From IMG/VR virus record IMGVR_UViG_3300011114_000354, positions 1-30,117 of that record: a stretch of DNA of 30,117 nt. One strand, given 5' to 3'. This DNA comes from a virus. Position 1 is the stretch's first letter. The number at the start of each line of letters is the position of its first letter. A program made the translations under genes and the position numbers. This document shows, one piece after another, positions 1 through 9,122 of this stretch. The notes beneath the pieces were generated by a model. That model did no database searches. It was not told the origin of the DNA and saw only the letters and a program-made list of their open reading frames with translations.

Positions 1-59
1 GGTTGCAAGACCTCGACCGCCTTTTTCCGACTGATTTTTCTGGCAACCTTTACGCATGA
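1..59 (+). CDS. C-terminal end of an upstream gene (partial)
   Basis: Reading from base 3, an open frame gives LQDLDRLFPTDFSGNLYA and stops with TGA at 57-59. This stop overlaps the ATG of the methyltransferase gene at 56 as ATGA, the same coupling seen at many junctions in this window, which is the main reason to believe the frame. The two other frames give either an earlier stop or an implausible peptide. Only 18 residues are visible, so the function cannot be named. Confidence 0.5.
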   Translation, partial: LQDLDRLFPTDFSGNLYA

Positions 60-1243
60 AACTCGAAACCATTGCCATCGCCGAAATTTCCCTCGACCCT
101 TCCAACGTCCGTAAGCACGGGCGCCGGAACCTCGACGCGATCAAAGCCAGCCTTCGCAAATTCGGTCAGCAGAAGCCCATCGTCGTGGATGCCAAGGGAA
201 TCGTGCTCGCCGGCAACGGAACGCTGACGGCGGCGCAGGAACTCGGCTGGACCGAGATCGAGATCACGCGGACCGAGCTGGCTGGTGTAGCGGCCACGGC
301 GTTTGCGATTGCGGACAATCGGACGGCGGAGCTGGCTGAGTGGGACGAAGACGGACTGACGAAGGTGCTTGAATCGCTCAAGGTCGAGGACGCGGATTTA
401 CTCGCGGCGACCGGCTACGATGCTGCGGAGGTGGACAAGATGATCGGTGCGGAAGTGACCGAGGACGAGGCGCCGGAACCGCCAGCTGATCCGATCACGA
501 AGACGGGCGACCTGTGGATTCTCGGATCGCATCGGGTGCTGTGCGGCGACTCGACAAGCGCGGACGATGTGGCAAGATTGATGCGCGGCGAGAAAGCTCA
601 ACTCATGTTTACCGATCCGCCTTACGGTGTCGGATATACGGGCGGCGTGCAATTTGATGGCAAGGGAGGATGCGTTACAAACAACCGAGAAGCACTTGTC
701 GCAGACGACGACGCAGGAATCTACGCTAAGTTTCTTCCTGTTGCATTGCCGTTCCTCGACGGTGCTTGCTATGTATGGTTTGCTTCTCGTCTTGCTCTTG
801 AAGTGTTTAGCGCACTCAAAGAAAACGCGGTCGCGGTTCGCTCGGTCATCGTATGGAACAAGACTAACGCTAAATACGCAGCGATGAACTCGCAATATAA
901 ACCAAGATACGAACCGTTAATATACGGCGTTCCGAAGGGAGCAAGCGTCGAATGGTGCGGCGCGACGACTGAAGCAACTGTATGGGATCACGACCGCGAT
1001 GGAACAAATACATATCACCCAACACAAAAGCCCGTTTGTCTCGCCGCTCACGCGCTCGGAAATCACAACGCGAAACTTGTACTCGATCTATTTCTGGGAT
1101 CAGGTTCCACGCTCATCGCTGCCGAGCAACTAGGCCGCAAATGCTACGGCATGGAGATCTCGCGGGCTTATTGCGACGTCATCGTGCAACGCTGGGAGAA
1201 CCTGACCGGCAAAAAGGCCGTGCTTGAAAATCGGATACAATGA
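56..1243 (+). CDS. ParB-domain / DNA methyltransferase fusion
   Basis: Predicted DNA amino-methyltransferase (N6-adenine or N4-cytosine) of 395 aa with a ParB-like N-terminal domain. Residues 1-110 carry ParB/Srx-type features (AGNGTLTAA at 52-60, ADNRTAELAEWDE at 86-98). The methyltransferase part has the catalytic DPPY at 187-190, HPTQKP at 321-326 and the SAM-binding FLGSGS at 346-351, so the catalytic motif comes before the SAM motif (beta-class order). It overlaps the small terminase gene by ATGA. ParB-methyltransferase fusions are common next to phage terminases; protecting phage DNA from restriction is the usual inference. The region around 660-1080 has visibly lower GC (about 50%) than either flank, including part of the putative target-recognition segment. 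Target sequence is unknown. Confidence 0.93.
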   Translation: MKLETIAIAEISLDPSNVRKHGRRNLDAIKASLRKFGQQKPIVVDAKGIVLAGNGTLTAAQELGWTEIEITRTELAGVAATAFAIADNRTAELAEWDEDGLTKVLESLKVEDADLLAATGYDAAEVDKMIGAEVTEDEAPEPPADPITKTGDLWILGSHRVLCGDSTSADDVARLMRGEKAQLMFTDPPYGVGYTGGVQFDGKGGCVTNNREALVADDDAGIYAKFLPVALPFLDGACYVWFASRLALEVFSALKENAVAVRSVIVWNKTNAKYAAMNSQYKPRYEPLIYGVPKGASVEWCGATTEATVWDHDRDGTNTYHPTQKPVCLAAHALGNHNAKLVLDLFLGSGSTLIAAEQLGRKCYGMEISRAYCDVIVQRWENLTGKKAVLENRIQ

Positions 1244-1878
1244 CCGAGCCCGAGCAATCACCTTCCGAGATCCTCGCGCGCCGCAACGTCGCGAACATCG
1301 CGGCGAAGCTCAAGGCCGGCAAGACGCTGACGACTTCGGAGCGCAAGGCGTTAAACGATTTCCAAACCGGCCAGCTCGACGGCTGGGTCAAGGACACGAC
1401 CACGCTTGCTAAGGAACTGAACCTCTCGCGCCAAGCCATCTACGACGCGCGCAACCGCTTCCCCGACGCACCGAAAAAGCACGAGGACGGACGACGCGAA
1501 AACCTTGCCGAGTGGCAAAAGTTTTGCGGCGACAACCTCATTGGAAAAGACCCGACGTCGAAGAACCTGGCTGAACTCAAGGCCGAGCTCATCAAGCGGG
1601 ACATCACCCTGCGCGACATGAAAATTGCGCGCGAGGCCGGCGACGCAATTGACCGCTCGGTCGTAGAGGAGATGCTGGTCACGCTCGGCCAAAAACTTGA
1701 CCTGCTCTTGCGGCTCAAGCTCGAGGTCGAACTCGGGCCGCGCGTCATGGGAAAAAACGCGGCCGAGGCGAACGTCGAGGGCGGCGTGATCTTGCAAGAG
1801 ATCCGCGAAGTCATCAACGCGAACATCGCGACCTTCGAGGGCGAGGCGTTGGATAGGTCGCGGGACGGGGAAGCGTGA
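1240..1878 (+). CDS. Terminase small subunit-like DNA-binding protein
   Basis: A 212-aa protein placed directly before a GpA-type large terminase, coupled to it by a GTGA overlap and to the methyltransferase before it by ATGA. A helix-turn-helix is visible around residues 52-72 (TTLAKELNLSRQAIYDARNR), as in Nu1-type small terminases, which recognise the packaging site. The rest is charged and helical with a Leu/Lys-rich segment near 145-170 that could make an oligomerisation coiled coil. The call rests on the HTH plus position; sequence similarity to a named small terminase is not certain from reading alone. Confidence 0.75.
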   Translation: MTEPEQSPSEILARRNVANIAAKLKAGKTLTTSERKALNDFQTGQLDGWVKDTTTLAKELNLSRQAIYDARNRFPDAPKKHEDGRRENLAEWQKFCGDNLIGKDPTSKNLAELKAELIKRDITLRDMKIAREAGDAIDRSVVEEMLVTLGQKLDLLLRLKLEVELGPRVMGKNAAEANVEGGVILQEIREVINANIATFEGEALDRSRDGEA

Positions 1879-3668
1879 CCGCCTCCGACCTCCTATGCTC
1901 CACGCTGCGCCTCTCGCAGCCCGACCTCGCGCCGATATACGACTGGGCGCGCAAGCACATCACGCTGCCCGAATCCTACGCGACCCCGGGGCCGTTTAAC
2001 GCGCGCATCACGCCCTGGCTAATCCCGATCTTCGACGCGCTCCAGAATCCGCTGGTGCGTCGCGTGCATTTCCGAAAGGCCGTGCAGATCGGCGGCACGC
2101 TCGTCGCAGATATTTGGATACCGTGGATCATCGCGAACGACGCGGGGCCGATATCCTGGACGATGCAGACCGAGGAGATGACCGAGCGACACGCAAAGTC
2201 GCGGCTCAACCCGATCCTCGAGCGCTGCCGGCCGGTGGCCGCAATGCTCCCGCGCCCAGGTCCGCATCGGATGACGACCGAGATTTATTTCGGTGGTTTC
2301 TTTCTGGTCATGAACGCGGCTTCCCTCTCATCGCAGCAGTCGCAGTCGATCCGGTTTAAGATAAACGACGAGATCTGGCTTCCGCGTTGGCAGGATATTT
2401 TCGCGCACGCCAACGCTCGCGTCAGCAAATTTGAGGAAGTCGGCCGGTCGAAAATCTACAACGTCAGCCAGGCGCCGGTGATGGATGCCGAGACCGGCAA
2501 CGTCGAGGACACCAGCTTCCGCCAGGGCAATCAGCAAGAGTGGTCGGCAAAATGCCCGGCGTGCTCGAAAATTCACCCGATCCAGTTTGCCCAGGCTACG
2601 ACCGAGGCCGGCAAATATGCTGGCGTCGTCTGGGATCGCAAAGCGAAGCGGGACGACGAGACCTGGGACGTGGCCAGAGCCGTCGATTCCTGCCGATTCC
2701 GCTGCGTCCATTGCGGCCATGAGACTCCAGACGCAGACACGACGCGCGAGGCTTGGAAACGCACAGGAATCTACGTTCCCGAAAACCCGACGGCGCCGAA
2801 AGAAGTTCAAAGTTTCCGCGTCGAGGCGCTCGTGGCTCGACCGATGCGGATGCTCGTCGAGGAGTTCGTCCAAGCCGAGAATCACGCGCAGCGCACCGGC
2901 GACGACCGACTGCGCATGGAGTTCAAGACGAAGCGCCAGGCTCTCCCTTGGTTGGTCGAGAAAAAGGTGGTCAACGTCTTCCTCGGGAAAAGCGATTACA
3001 AGGTCCACGACTACGCCGGCGCGCAGGGCATTCCGAACGAGGTTGCGCGCTTTATGACCGTCGACCGGCAGCAAGACCACTGGTGGGTGGAGATCGGTGC
3101 CTTCTCAACCTCGGAGGGTCCGCGGTATCGCCAGCTGTATTTCGGCCGCGTCGATACGCGCGACCAGCTGCGCGCACTCCAGCACCGGCTCAAGGTACCG
3201 GATGGATGCGTCGCGCAAGATCGCGGATACCGGCCGGCCGACGTCGATCGCGACTGCGCTGATTTCGGATGGCGATCAATGAAAGGTTTTGCACGCCGCA
3301 CCTGGCCGCTTAAGGACGACGCTACTGGGCAAATCGTGAATTACCCTTTTTCCGATCCACAGGTCAGCGACTACCGCGGCGGCGATGTCTTTTACTACAA
3401 CTGGTCGGGCGACTATTTCAAGGACGTGCTGTCATCTGCGCTCGAGGGCCGCGGCGATCTCAAGTGGGAGCTGCCGGCCGACGTCAACCCGCTATACCTC
3501 GAGCACATCCGCGGCGAGCACAAGGTCGAGATCCGCACCGGAGTATGGGAGTGGCGCGAGGTGAAAACGAATGCTCCTAATCACGGGCTGGACACGTCGG
3601 CGATGATGCTTTGCGTCGCGACGATCGCAGGGCTGATTCGTTATCACGCGCCACAAGCCACGACCTAG
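1875..3668 (+). CDS. Terminase large subunit, GpA family
   Basis: ATPase-nuclease that cuts phage DNA and pumps it into the prohead. The 597-aa length and N-terminal features (DWARKHITLPES near 23-34, HFRKAVQIGGTL at 65-76 in the Walker A position, INDEIW with the DE pair at 165-166) fit lambda GpA relatives. A zinc-ribbon-like set of cysteines lies at 227-230 (CPAC) and 277-280 (CVHC). The C-terminal nuclease half has MTVDRQQDHWWVEIG around 394-408 with a likely metal-binding Asp397, and a late GLDTSAMM motif. The start is GTG, overlapping the small-subunit stop as GTGA. The Walker A segment lacks the usual GKT/GKS lysine and reads QIGGT, a variation often seen in this family. Confidence 0.95.
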   Translation: MTASDLLCSTLRLSQPDLAPIYDWARKHITLPESYATPGPFNARITPWLIPIFDALQNPLVRRVHFRKAVQIGGTLVADIWIPWIIANDAGPISWTMQTEEMTERHAKSRLNPILERCRPVAAMLPRPGPHRMTTEIYFGGFFLVMNAASLSSQQSQSIRFKINDEIWLPRWQDIFAHANARVSKFEEVGRSKIYNVSQAPVMDAETGNVEDTSFRQGNQQEWSAKCPACSKIHPIQFAQATTEAGKYAGVVWDRKAKRDDETWDVARAVDSCRFRCVHCGHETPDADTTREAWKRTGIYVPENPTAPKEVQSFRVEALVARPMRMLVEEFVQAENHAQRTGDDRLRMEFKTKRQALPWLVEKKVVNVFLGKSDYKVHDYAGAQGIPNEVARFMTVDRQQDHWWVEIGAFSTSEGPRYRQLYFGRVDTRDQLRALQHRLKVPDGCVAQDRGYRPADVDRDCADFGWRSMKGFARRTWPLKDDATGQIVNYPFSDPQVSDYRGGDVFYYNWSGDYFKDVLSSALEGRGDLKWELPADVNPLYLEHIRGEHKVEIRTGVWEWREVKTNAPNHGLDTSAMMLCVATIAGLIRYHAPQATT

Positions 3669-3707
3669 CATGGCAGCGGCGTCAATTTGACGCTTTGCTC
3701 AGTTTGG

Positions 3708-3947
3708 ATGGCTAACGATAACCCATTCCAAGATCTCGACGCGGCGACTCTACAAACGCTCAAGACCAAAACGCTGGATGCGATCCAAGCGGTTCTACTT
3801 AACTCGAGCTACAGTTTGAACGGCAAAAGCGTAACGCGCGCGGATTTAAACTCGCTCAACCGAATGCTCGGGCAAATCACCAGCGCCATCGACGTCGTCG
3901 CAGGAAACACCACCGACGTTACCTTCGTGAGCTTCAACGGTAATTAA
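3708..3947 (+). CDS. gpW-like head-tail joining protein
   Basis: A 79-aa protein starting at ATG 3708 (MANDNPFQDL); an in-frame TTG at 3687 would add seven residues and is less likely. Size and position between large terminase and portal match lambda gpW, which sits at the portal after packaging so that tails can attach. Visible features are an N-terminal helix (AATLQTLKTKTLDAIQAVLL), a short SYSLNGKSVTRADLNSL segment resembling gpW-type hairpin-helix architecture, and a hydrophilic end. The call leans on synteny plus the NGKSVTRADL pattern common in gpW-like proteins. Confidence 0.7.
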   Translation: MANDNPFQDLDAATLQTLKTKTLDAIQAVLLNSSYSLNGKSVTRADLNSLNRMLGQITSAIDVVAGNTTDVTFVSFNGN

Positions 3948-3950
3948 AAA

Positions 3951-6900
3951 ATGGATACCTTCGACGCTTCGCAAATTGTCGCTCAGAAAACATGGCTGGA
4001 TAAAGCCATCGACAACGTCGCACCGTCCTGGGGTTTGAGCCGTCTGGAATCGCGCGTGAGCAAAGCTCTGTTCGAGTACAACGCGGCGCGCACAAATCGG
4101 ATCTACAACCCGAAACAATACGGTCAGCAAAGCGAGTCTCCGCAGACGGTCCGCGATCGCATTATCATGATGTGGGAAGCGCGCGACTTGGTAGAGAATG
4201 TTCCCGAGATGCGTGCATCGTCCCGGGTATTCGGTATCAACTTAACACCTACGGAGTATTCACCGATGACCGGAGACCGCGAATATAACGCGGAGATCTC
4301 GGAATATTTCCATTCGTGGTGCAAAAATGCGGACGTCACCGGCCGGCACAGTTTCAGAAAATTGGTGCAGCTCGCCGCCGAGGAAAGGCCGGTCGATGGA
4401 GACTGTGGATTCGTGATTCGTCGCAGCGGAGACGGCTTAAAGATTCAGCTGGTGCCGGCAACTCGTATCGGAAATCCGAATATGCAGGCCGATGTCTCGC
4501 AGAATTATTACCAAGGAATTGTCACCAACGATTACGGACAGCCGATCGCGTACCGGATCTTTCGCGTCGATCGCTCCGGTGTTTACTTCGATCCGGAGGA
4601 CGTTCCGGCGCAGAATTTTGCCCATTATTTTGATCCATTTCGAGTCGATCAATTCCGCGGAGTCACAGATTTTGCCTCTGGCATCCGCACCGCTCGCTCG
4701 CTTTACGAGATCCTCGAGGCCGAAAAGGCCGGCGTTCGTTTCGCGTCGCAGCAAGCAGCGCTTGTTTTCTCCGAGCGTGGCACCGCAAATCCTCGAAACC
4801 TATTCACGCCGAATCCCGCGGTCACTCTCGGCAACGGGCAGCAGCAGCAAAACGAATTGAGCGACGTCGGGATGATCCGCTACTTTGGCAACGCGGACAA
4901 AATTGAGGTGATGCCGTCGAGACCATCGCAGGCATTTACAGGTTTTGTTCAGCATTTAATGCACGAGATCAGTCTTGCCGTGGGCATTCCGCAAGCGGTC
5001 CTTTTCGGATCCCAGGGATATCAAGGCCCAAGCGTCCGCGCAGAGTTTGCCGCGGCTGATCGCGTATTTACCCGGCACCAGGGCGTGCTCACCGACAAGG
5101 TGCTGGACCCGATCAAAAATGCGGTGCTGATCGACGCGATCGCGCGCGGAGAGATTGCGGCGCCGAAGCTCAAGGCCGGCGAGACGATGGTGCAGGCGCT
5201 CCGGCGCGCGACGTGCGGCGAGTGGAGATTCCCGGCAAAGCTCTCCATCGACGTCGGCCGTGAGTCAGCGGCAAACCTCAACGAGAACCGCCAAGGCGCG
5301 AAGAGCCTGGCTGAGATCGCAGCGGAGGAAGGCACCGACGCTTTCTCTCGACTCGAGCAGATTGCGATCGAGGCAAGTTTCATCAAAGAACTTTCGACGA
5401 AATACAGCGTGCCAGAGACCGCGATCCGGTTGGTTACCAATTCGCTTCCATCGACACCAGCGGCCGCGGCCGCGGCCGGCGACAACGTCGGTGCATCGGC
5501 AGCGCAAGCACAGGTGGACTCGAGCGGATCCACGACCGTTGGCACGGGCGGAGCATCCGCTCCAGACGCGATCGCCGGAGTCGAGACGTTCCCAGATGTG
5601 AGCGAGGCCATCGCACCGCTCAATGGTGCGCAAATCGCGGCCGTGCTCTCGATCGTCGAGACGTTGCGCGCTGGCAATCTTACGCCAGAGGCCGCGGAGT
5701 CGCTGATGATTTCCGCCGGCATGGCGTCCGAGTCGGCGCGCATCGTTGCTCGTAGCGTCGCAGCAATTCCAAAGGTGCCGACAAAGATTACCAAAGCGGA
5801 AATGCATCGGAGGATTGCGCTGGCGAAGAGCGATTCGGATTTAATCACGATCAACCTAGCGGATGGCTCCTACATTCCGAACGACGCGATGGTTGCCAAC
5901 GCCAAGCGCTCGCTCGCAGTCCGCGAAAAAGCAACGCCATCGAATCGCGGAATGACCGCGGTCGGACTTGCGCGCGCTCGAGACATCATCAACAAACGGC
6001 CGCTCTCGGAGGACACGGTGCGGCGCATGAAAGCGTATTTCGACCGGCACGAAATCGACAAACAAGGCTCAACGTGGAGCGAAGAAGGCAAGGGCTGGCA
6101 GGCGTGGAATGGCTGGGGTGGCGACGCTGGGCAAACGTGGGCCAACGCTATCGTGGAGCGTATCAATAAAGCAGATACACGCACGCAAGCCGGAGACGAA
6201 ACACCTCGAGTCGAGCTGTCGGCGAAGATGGAAGTGGAGCGCATGATGCTTGGCAAAGTAGATCAGGACGACCGCAAGCAAAGCGCGGACGAATGGCTCA
6301 ACGCGGTTATCGATTACCGAGGGAAATTTGAGTCAAAGCTGGCCGACGTTTCTCGGCCGATTACCAATGGGCGCAGCATCATCGAGCTTTCTAAAAAACA
6401 GTTTGATCTTCCGACGCCGGACGCTGGAGAAAACCACGATGATTTTATGGTGCGTTGCATGGCCGATCCGGTCTCAACCGCTGAATTCCCCGACGCAGAA
6501 CAGCGCACGGCGGTCTGCATGAGACAGCACGAAAACCACTTTGCAAAGGTCGGCAAGCGTGGCGCAATCGTCGCGTCGGACAAAGCGCCGAAGTCGGACA
6601 CGCCAAACAAAAACCCGCAGGGTGAAGGCAGCGCAAAGGGCGACGCATCCGGCAAGAGCGCGGAGGTGACGAAAGAGCAGGAAGTAACGCTGCAAAATAA
6701 GGCCGACGAATTTAATGCGAAAGAGACCAACACGCGCAACGGACGCGCAACACTCGGCCAGCTTAAGTCGGTGTTTCAACGTGGTCTCGGCGCATTTACC
6801 GGATCGCATTCTCCGACTGTTTCATCTGCGTCGCAATGGGCTTTCGCTCGCGTCAACGCCTATCTCTACCTGCTGAAAAACGGACGCCCAGAAAATCCGA

Positions 6901-6956
6901 AATATGTGACTGATTACGACCTATTGCCGAGCGCGCATCCAAAGTCTGGGAAATAA
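3951..6956 (+). CDS. Portal protein, lambda family, with long C-terminal extension
   Basis: Residues 1 to about 500 look like a lambda gpB-type portal, the dodecameric ring through which DNA enters: RDIIMMW-like helix near 70, then HYFDPFRVDQFRGVTDFASGI and a GIPQAVLFGSQGYQGPSVRAE region typical of the family. At 1001 aa it is about twice the usual length. An Ala/Gly/Ser-rich linker (about 500-545) leads to an extension with three recognisable small phage modules: SRGM-TAVGLARARDI...WGGDAGQTWAN (about 660-740), a DDFMVRCMADP...EFPDAEQRTAVC module (about 828-858), and a final RATLGQLKSVFQRG...DYDLLPSAHP module (about 932-997). Start ATG follows TAATTAAAAA with no Shine-Dalgarno sequence. Confidence 0.92.
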   Translation: MDTFDASQIVAQKTWLDKAIDNVAPSWGLSRLESRVSKALFEYNAARTNRIYNPKQYGQQSESPQTVRDRIIMMWEARDLVENVPEMRASSRVFGINLTPTEYSPMTGDREYNAEISEYFHSWCKNADVTGRHSFRKLVQLAAEERPVDGDCGFVIRRSGDGLKIQLVPATRIGNPNMQADVSQNYYQGIVTNDYGQPIAYRIFRVDRSGVYFDPEDVPAQNFAHYFDPFRVDQFRGVTDFASGIRTARSLYEILEAEKAGVRFASQQAALVFSERGTANPRNLFTPNPAVTLGNGQQQQNELSDVGMIRYFGNADKIEVMPSRPSQAFTGFVQHLMHEISLAVGIPQAVLFGSQGYQGPSVRAEFAAADRVFTRHQGVLTDKVLDPIKNAVLIDAIARGEIAAPKLKAGETMVQALRRATCGEWRFPAKLSIDVGRESAANLNENRQGAKSLAEIAAEEGTDAFSRLEQIAIEASFIKELSTKYSVPETAIRLVTNSLPSTPAAAAAAGDNVGASAAQAQVDSSGSTTVGTGGASAPDAIAGVETFPDVSEAIAPLNGAQIAAVLSIVETLRAGNLTPEAAESLMISAGMASESARIVARSVAAIPKVPTKITKAEMHRRIALAKSDSDLITINLADGSYIPNDAMVANAKRSLAVREKATPSNRGMTAVGLARARDIINKRPLSEDTVRRMKAYFDRHEIDKQGSTWSEEGKGWQAWNGWGGDAGQTWANAIVERINKADTRTQAGDETPRVELSAKMEVERMMLGKVDQDDRKQSADEWLNAVIDYRGKFESKLADVSRPITNGRSIIELSKKQFDLPTPDAGENHDDFMVRCMADPVSTAEFPDAEQRTAVCMRQHENHFAKVGKRGAIVASDKAPKSDTPNKNPQGEGSAKGDASGKSAEVTKEQEVTLQNKADEFNAKETNTRNGRATLGQLKSVFQRGLGAFTGSHSPTVSSASQWAFARVNAYLYLLKNGRPENPKYVTDYDLLPSAHPKSGK

Positions 6957-6962
6957 AAACTT

Positions 6963-8819
6963 ATGAACGACACGCAGACTCAAATCGAACGGCTAATTGA
7001 ATTGGCTATCGTGCAGCGCACCGAGCTGCGGCAACTAGTCGAGCAGCTCCCGCAGTTGCGCGACCATCTCAACGCCGAGATCGAGCGCACGTTCGAGGAA
7101 GTGGAGCCGCAGATTCGCGTCGAACTCGAGGAGTTTTGCCGAGCGCGCGCGACCGACGAGCACGCGAAAACCGGAGCGGCGCTGGCAGCTAAAGTCGACG
7201 AACTATCGAAGAAGCTCGAGGCCACGACGTCGGCAAAATACTCGGTGCTGCTGGCCGAGCGCGCTCACAACGTAGAGCTGGAGCGGATCGCAACGGAGCA
7301 AGTCGCGCAGGCGGCAAATCAAATTCCGCAGCAGGTCAAAGCGATCGTTGCGGACGAGCTTTCTCGATTCCCGCGCGCAGGAGAAATCGACCAACTACGC
7401 AAAGAATTCGCGACTCCCGCGGGTCTCAATCCTCGCGGCAAGTGGCAAAGCGGCCAGACGTACCAGCGGCTCGATGTGGTCAGCTACAACGGAAACTCTT
7501 ACATCGCTAACGGCGCCACAAGCGAGAAGCCGAGCGTGACCTCGAGCGCATGGACCATCAACGCCGCGCGCGGAGTGGGCGGCGGCGGCCCGTCGTCGCT
7601 CAACGAGCTTACGCAGACGCCCAGCAACGGCTCGGTGCTGATCGGATCCGGCACGTCGTGGGTGACCTCGACGCTCACGGCCGGAACCGGCATCTCGATC
7701 GCGAATGCGGCGGGGTCGATCACGATCAACGCGACGGATGGAAACATCACGCTCGACGACGGCACGGCAGCGGCTCCATCGCTAAACTTCACGAACTACC
7801 CAACGACCGGATTTTATTCGAGTGCGGCAAATGCAATCGGATTCGCGACGAGCGGCGTGGCTCGCGGAAACATTTCATCGACGGGGCTCGCAGTCACCGG
7901 AACCGTTGTTCCGAGCGGATCGGTGCACGCGGCAAACGGTTCGGTAGGGAATCCGAGCATTGCGTTTAATTCGGATCAGACGACCGGCATCTATCGCATC
8001 GGCGCGAACAACCTCGGCGTCTCGGCAAACGGGGCGAAGGTTTTGGACGTCGCGACGACGGGGCTGGGCATAACCGGCTTGGCGACGATCTCCTCCTCCA
8101 CCGCCTCCACCGGCGTCGGCACCGGAGCCCTCCAAGTCGTGGGCGGCATCTATGCGGGAGCGGCGAGTGTGTTTGCCGCTGACTTGAGCGTGAATACTCT
8201 CCGCGTCGGCGCTGGAAATGGCACGGCAACATACAATACGGCTCTGGGTTATCAGGCGCTCAACGGCGCAAACAGCGGATCGGGACGGAATACTGCGATT
8301 GGTTACACAGCGCTTTTAAGCAATACGACCGGAGACAACAACACGGCGATCGGGTTTGAGGCTCTTGCGGTCGGAACGACGAACATTGGGAACGTCGGCA
8401 TTGGGTCGCAAGCACTCAAAAACACCACAGGAAATTACAGCGTAGGAATAGGTATGCAGGCTCTTTATACAGGAACTTCTGCAAACAAAAATACCGCGAT
8501 CGGATCCTTTGCGCTCTACACTACTAACGGAACGAACAATGTGGCGTTGGGCTATGGCGCAGGATCAGTAGCGACTGGATCGAACAAGTTCTATGTCGGC
8601 AACGTACAACAAACTACCGAAGCAAACGACGCCGCTTACTCCTTACTTTACGGCACGTTTTCTGGATCGGCTGGATCGACGACTGGCCAAACGCTGGCGA
8701 TCAATGCGGTCGTTTCGATCCTTAACCCAGTCGGCGCAGGCGCTGCCGTAGCCTCAACGCACAAAGTTACTATGGTGATCGGCGGCGTCACTTACTATCT
8801 CCTCGCCAGCAACGTCTAA
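6963..8819 (+). CDS. Fibre protein with coiled-coil stalk and YadA-like head repeats
   Basis: A 618-aa likely trimeric receptor-binding fibre or virion appendage. Residues 1-140 are charged and helical (coiled coil). Around 159-182 is a WQSGQTYQRLDVVSYNGNSY carbohydrate-binding-like motif seen in phage fibres. Residues about 265-370 contain two fibre repeats of the PS-aF-sdqTTGiYr type (NFTNYPTTGFYSS; AFNSDQTTGIYRIG). Residues about 427-538 contain repeated NTAIGYTAL / NTAIGFEAL / GIGSQAL / NTAIGSFAL units, like the head beta-roll of YadA-type trimeric autotransporter adhesins. There is no signal peptide or membrane anchor, so it is a virion-type protein rather than a secreted adhesin. Its place inside the head genes is unusual. 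Confidence 0.85.
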   Translation: MNDTQTQIERLIELAIVQRTELRQLVEQLPQLRDHLNAEIERTFEEVEPQIRVELEEFCRARATDEHAKTGAALAAKVDELSKKLEATTSAKYSVLLAERAHNVELERIATEQVAQAANQIPQQVKAIVADELSRFPRAGEIDQLRKEFATPAGLNPRGKWQSGQTYQRLDVVSYNGNSYIANGATSEKPSVTSSAWTINAARGVGGGGPSSLNELTQTPSNGSVLIGSGTSWVTSTLTAGTGISIANAAGSITINATDGNITLDDGTAAAPSLNFTNYPTTGFYSSAANAIGFATSGVARGNISSTGLAVTGTVVPSGSVHAANGSVGNPSIAFNSDQTTGIYRIGANNLGVSANGAKVLDVATTGLGITGLATISSSTASTGVGTGALQVVGGIYAGAASVFAADLSVNTLRVGAGNGTATYNTALGYQALNGANSGSGRNTAIGYTALLSNTTGDNNTAIGFEALAVGTTNIGNVGIGSQALKNTTGNYSVGIGMQALYTGTSANKNTAIGSFALYTTNGTNNVALGYGAGSVATGSNKFYVGNVQQTTEANDAAYSLLYGTFSGSAGSTTGQTLAINAVVSILNPVGAGAAVASTHKVTMVIGGVTYYLLASNV

Positions 8820-8834
8820 TTTCAAACCAATTTT

Positions 8835-9116
8835 ATGAACACCGTCGCCATTCAACCCGTCAGCATCTGGACGCCAACCGGTATCCAACTCGCCAATACG
8901 TTTGAGGTTCGCTATGTCAATTTTAACGGTATCACTGCCGTCGCCGATTGCCATCTCTGGACTGCCGAAAATGGCGGCGTCGAGCTGCAATCCTCGCTCG
9001 TAAACGCGACCGAGGATCAATGCGTGACGTGGGGCACGGACAACCAGCCGTTCTATCGTGAGCTTGCCGAGAACGCTGGCCTCACGCCCATCGTCGCTAA
9101 CGTGAAAAAGAAGTAA
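8835..9116 (+). CDS. Small protein downstream of the fibre, function unknown
   Basis: A 93-aa protein beginning MNTVAIQPVSIWTPTG, predicted mostly beta with a short helical end (PFYRELAENAGL), no membrane segment. It lies 15 bases after the fibre gene and six bases before the next small gene. Small proteins directly after fibre genes are often fibre-assembly factors or fibre-tip proteins, which is an inference from position only. No family was recognised. Confidence 0.75.
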   Translation: MNTVAIQPVSIWTPTGIQLANTFEVRYVNFNGITAVADCHLWTAENGGVELQSSLVNATEDQCVTWGTDNQPFYRELAENAGLTPIVANVKKK

Positions 9117-9122
9117 CCACCT

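Noticed and set aside
2328-3080. A 250-codon open frame on the minus strand
   Set aside because: It lies fully inside the well-supported large terminase gene; high GC and codon bias on the + strand create long open antisense frames.
5021-5854. A 277-codon open frame on the minus strand, Ala/Ser-rich
   Set aside because: Antisense shadow of the portal gene and its Ala-rich linker; no domain pattern.
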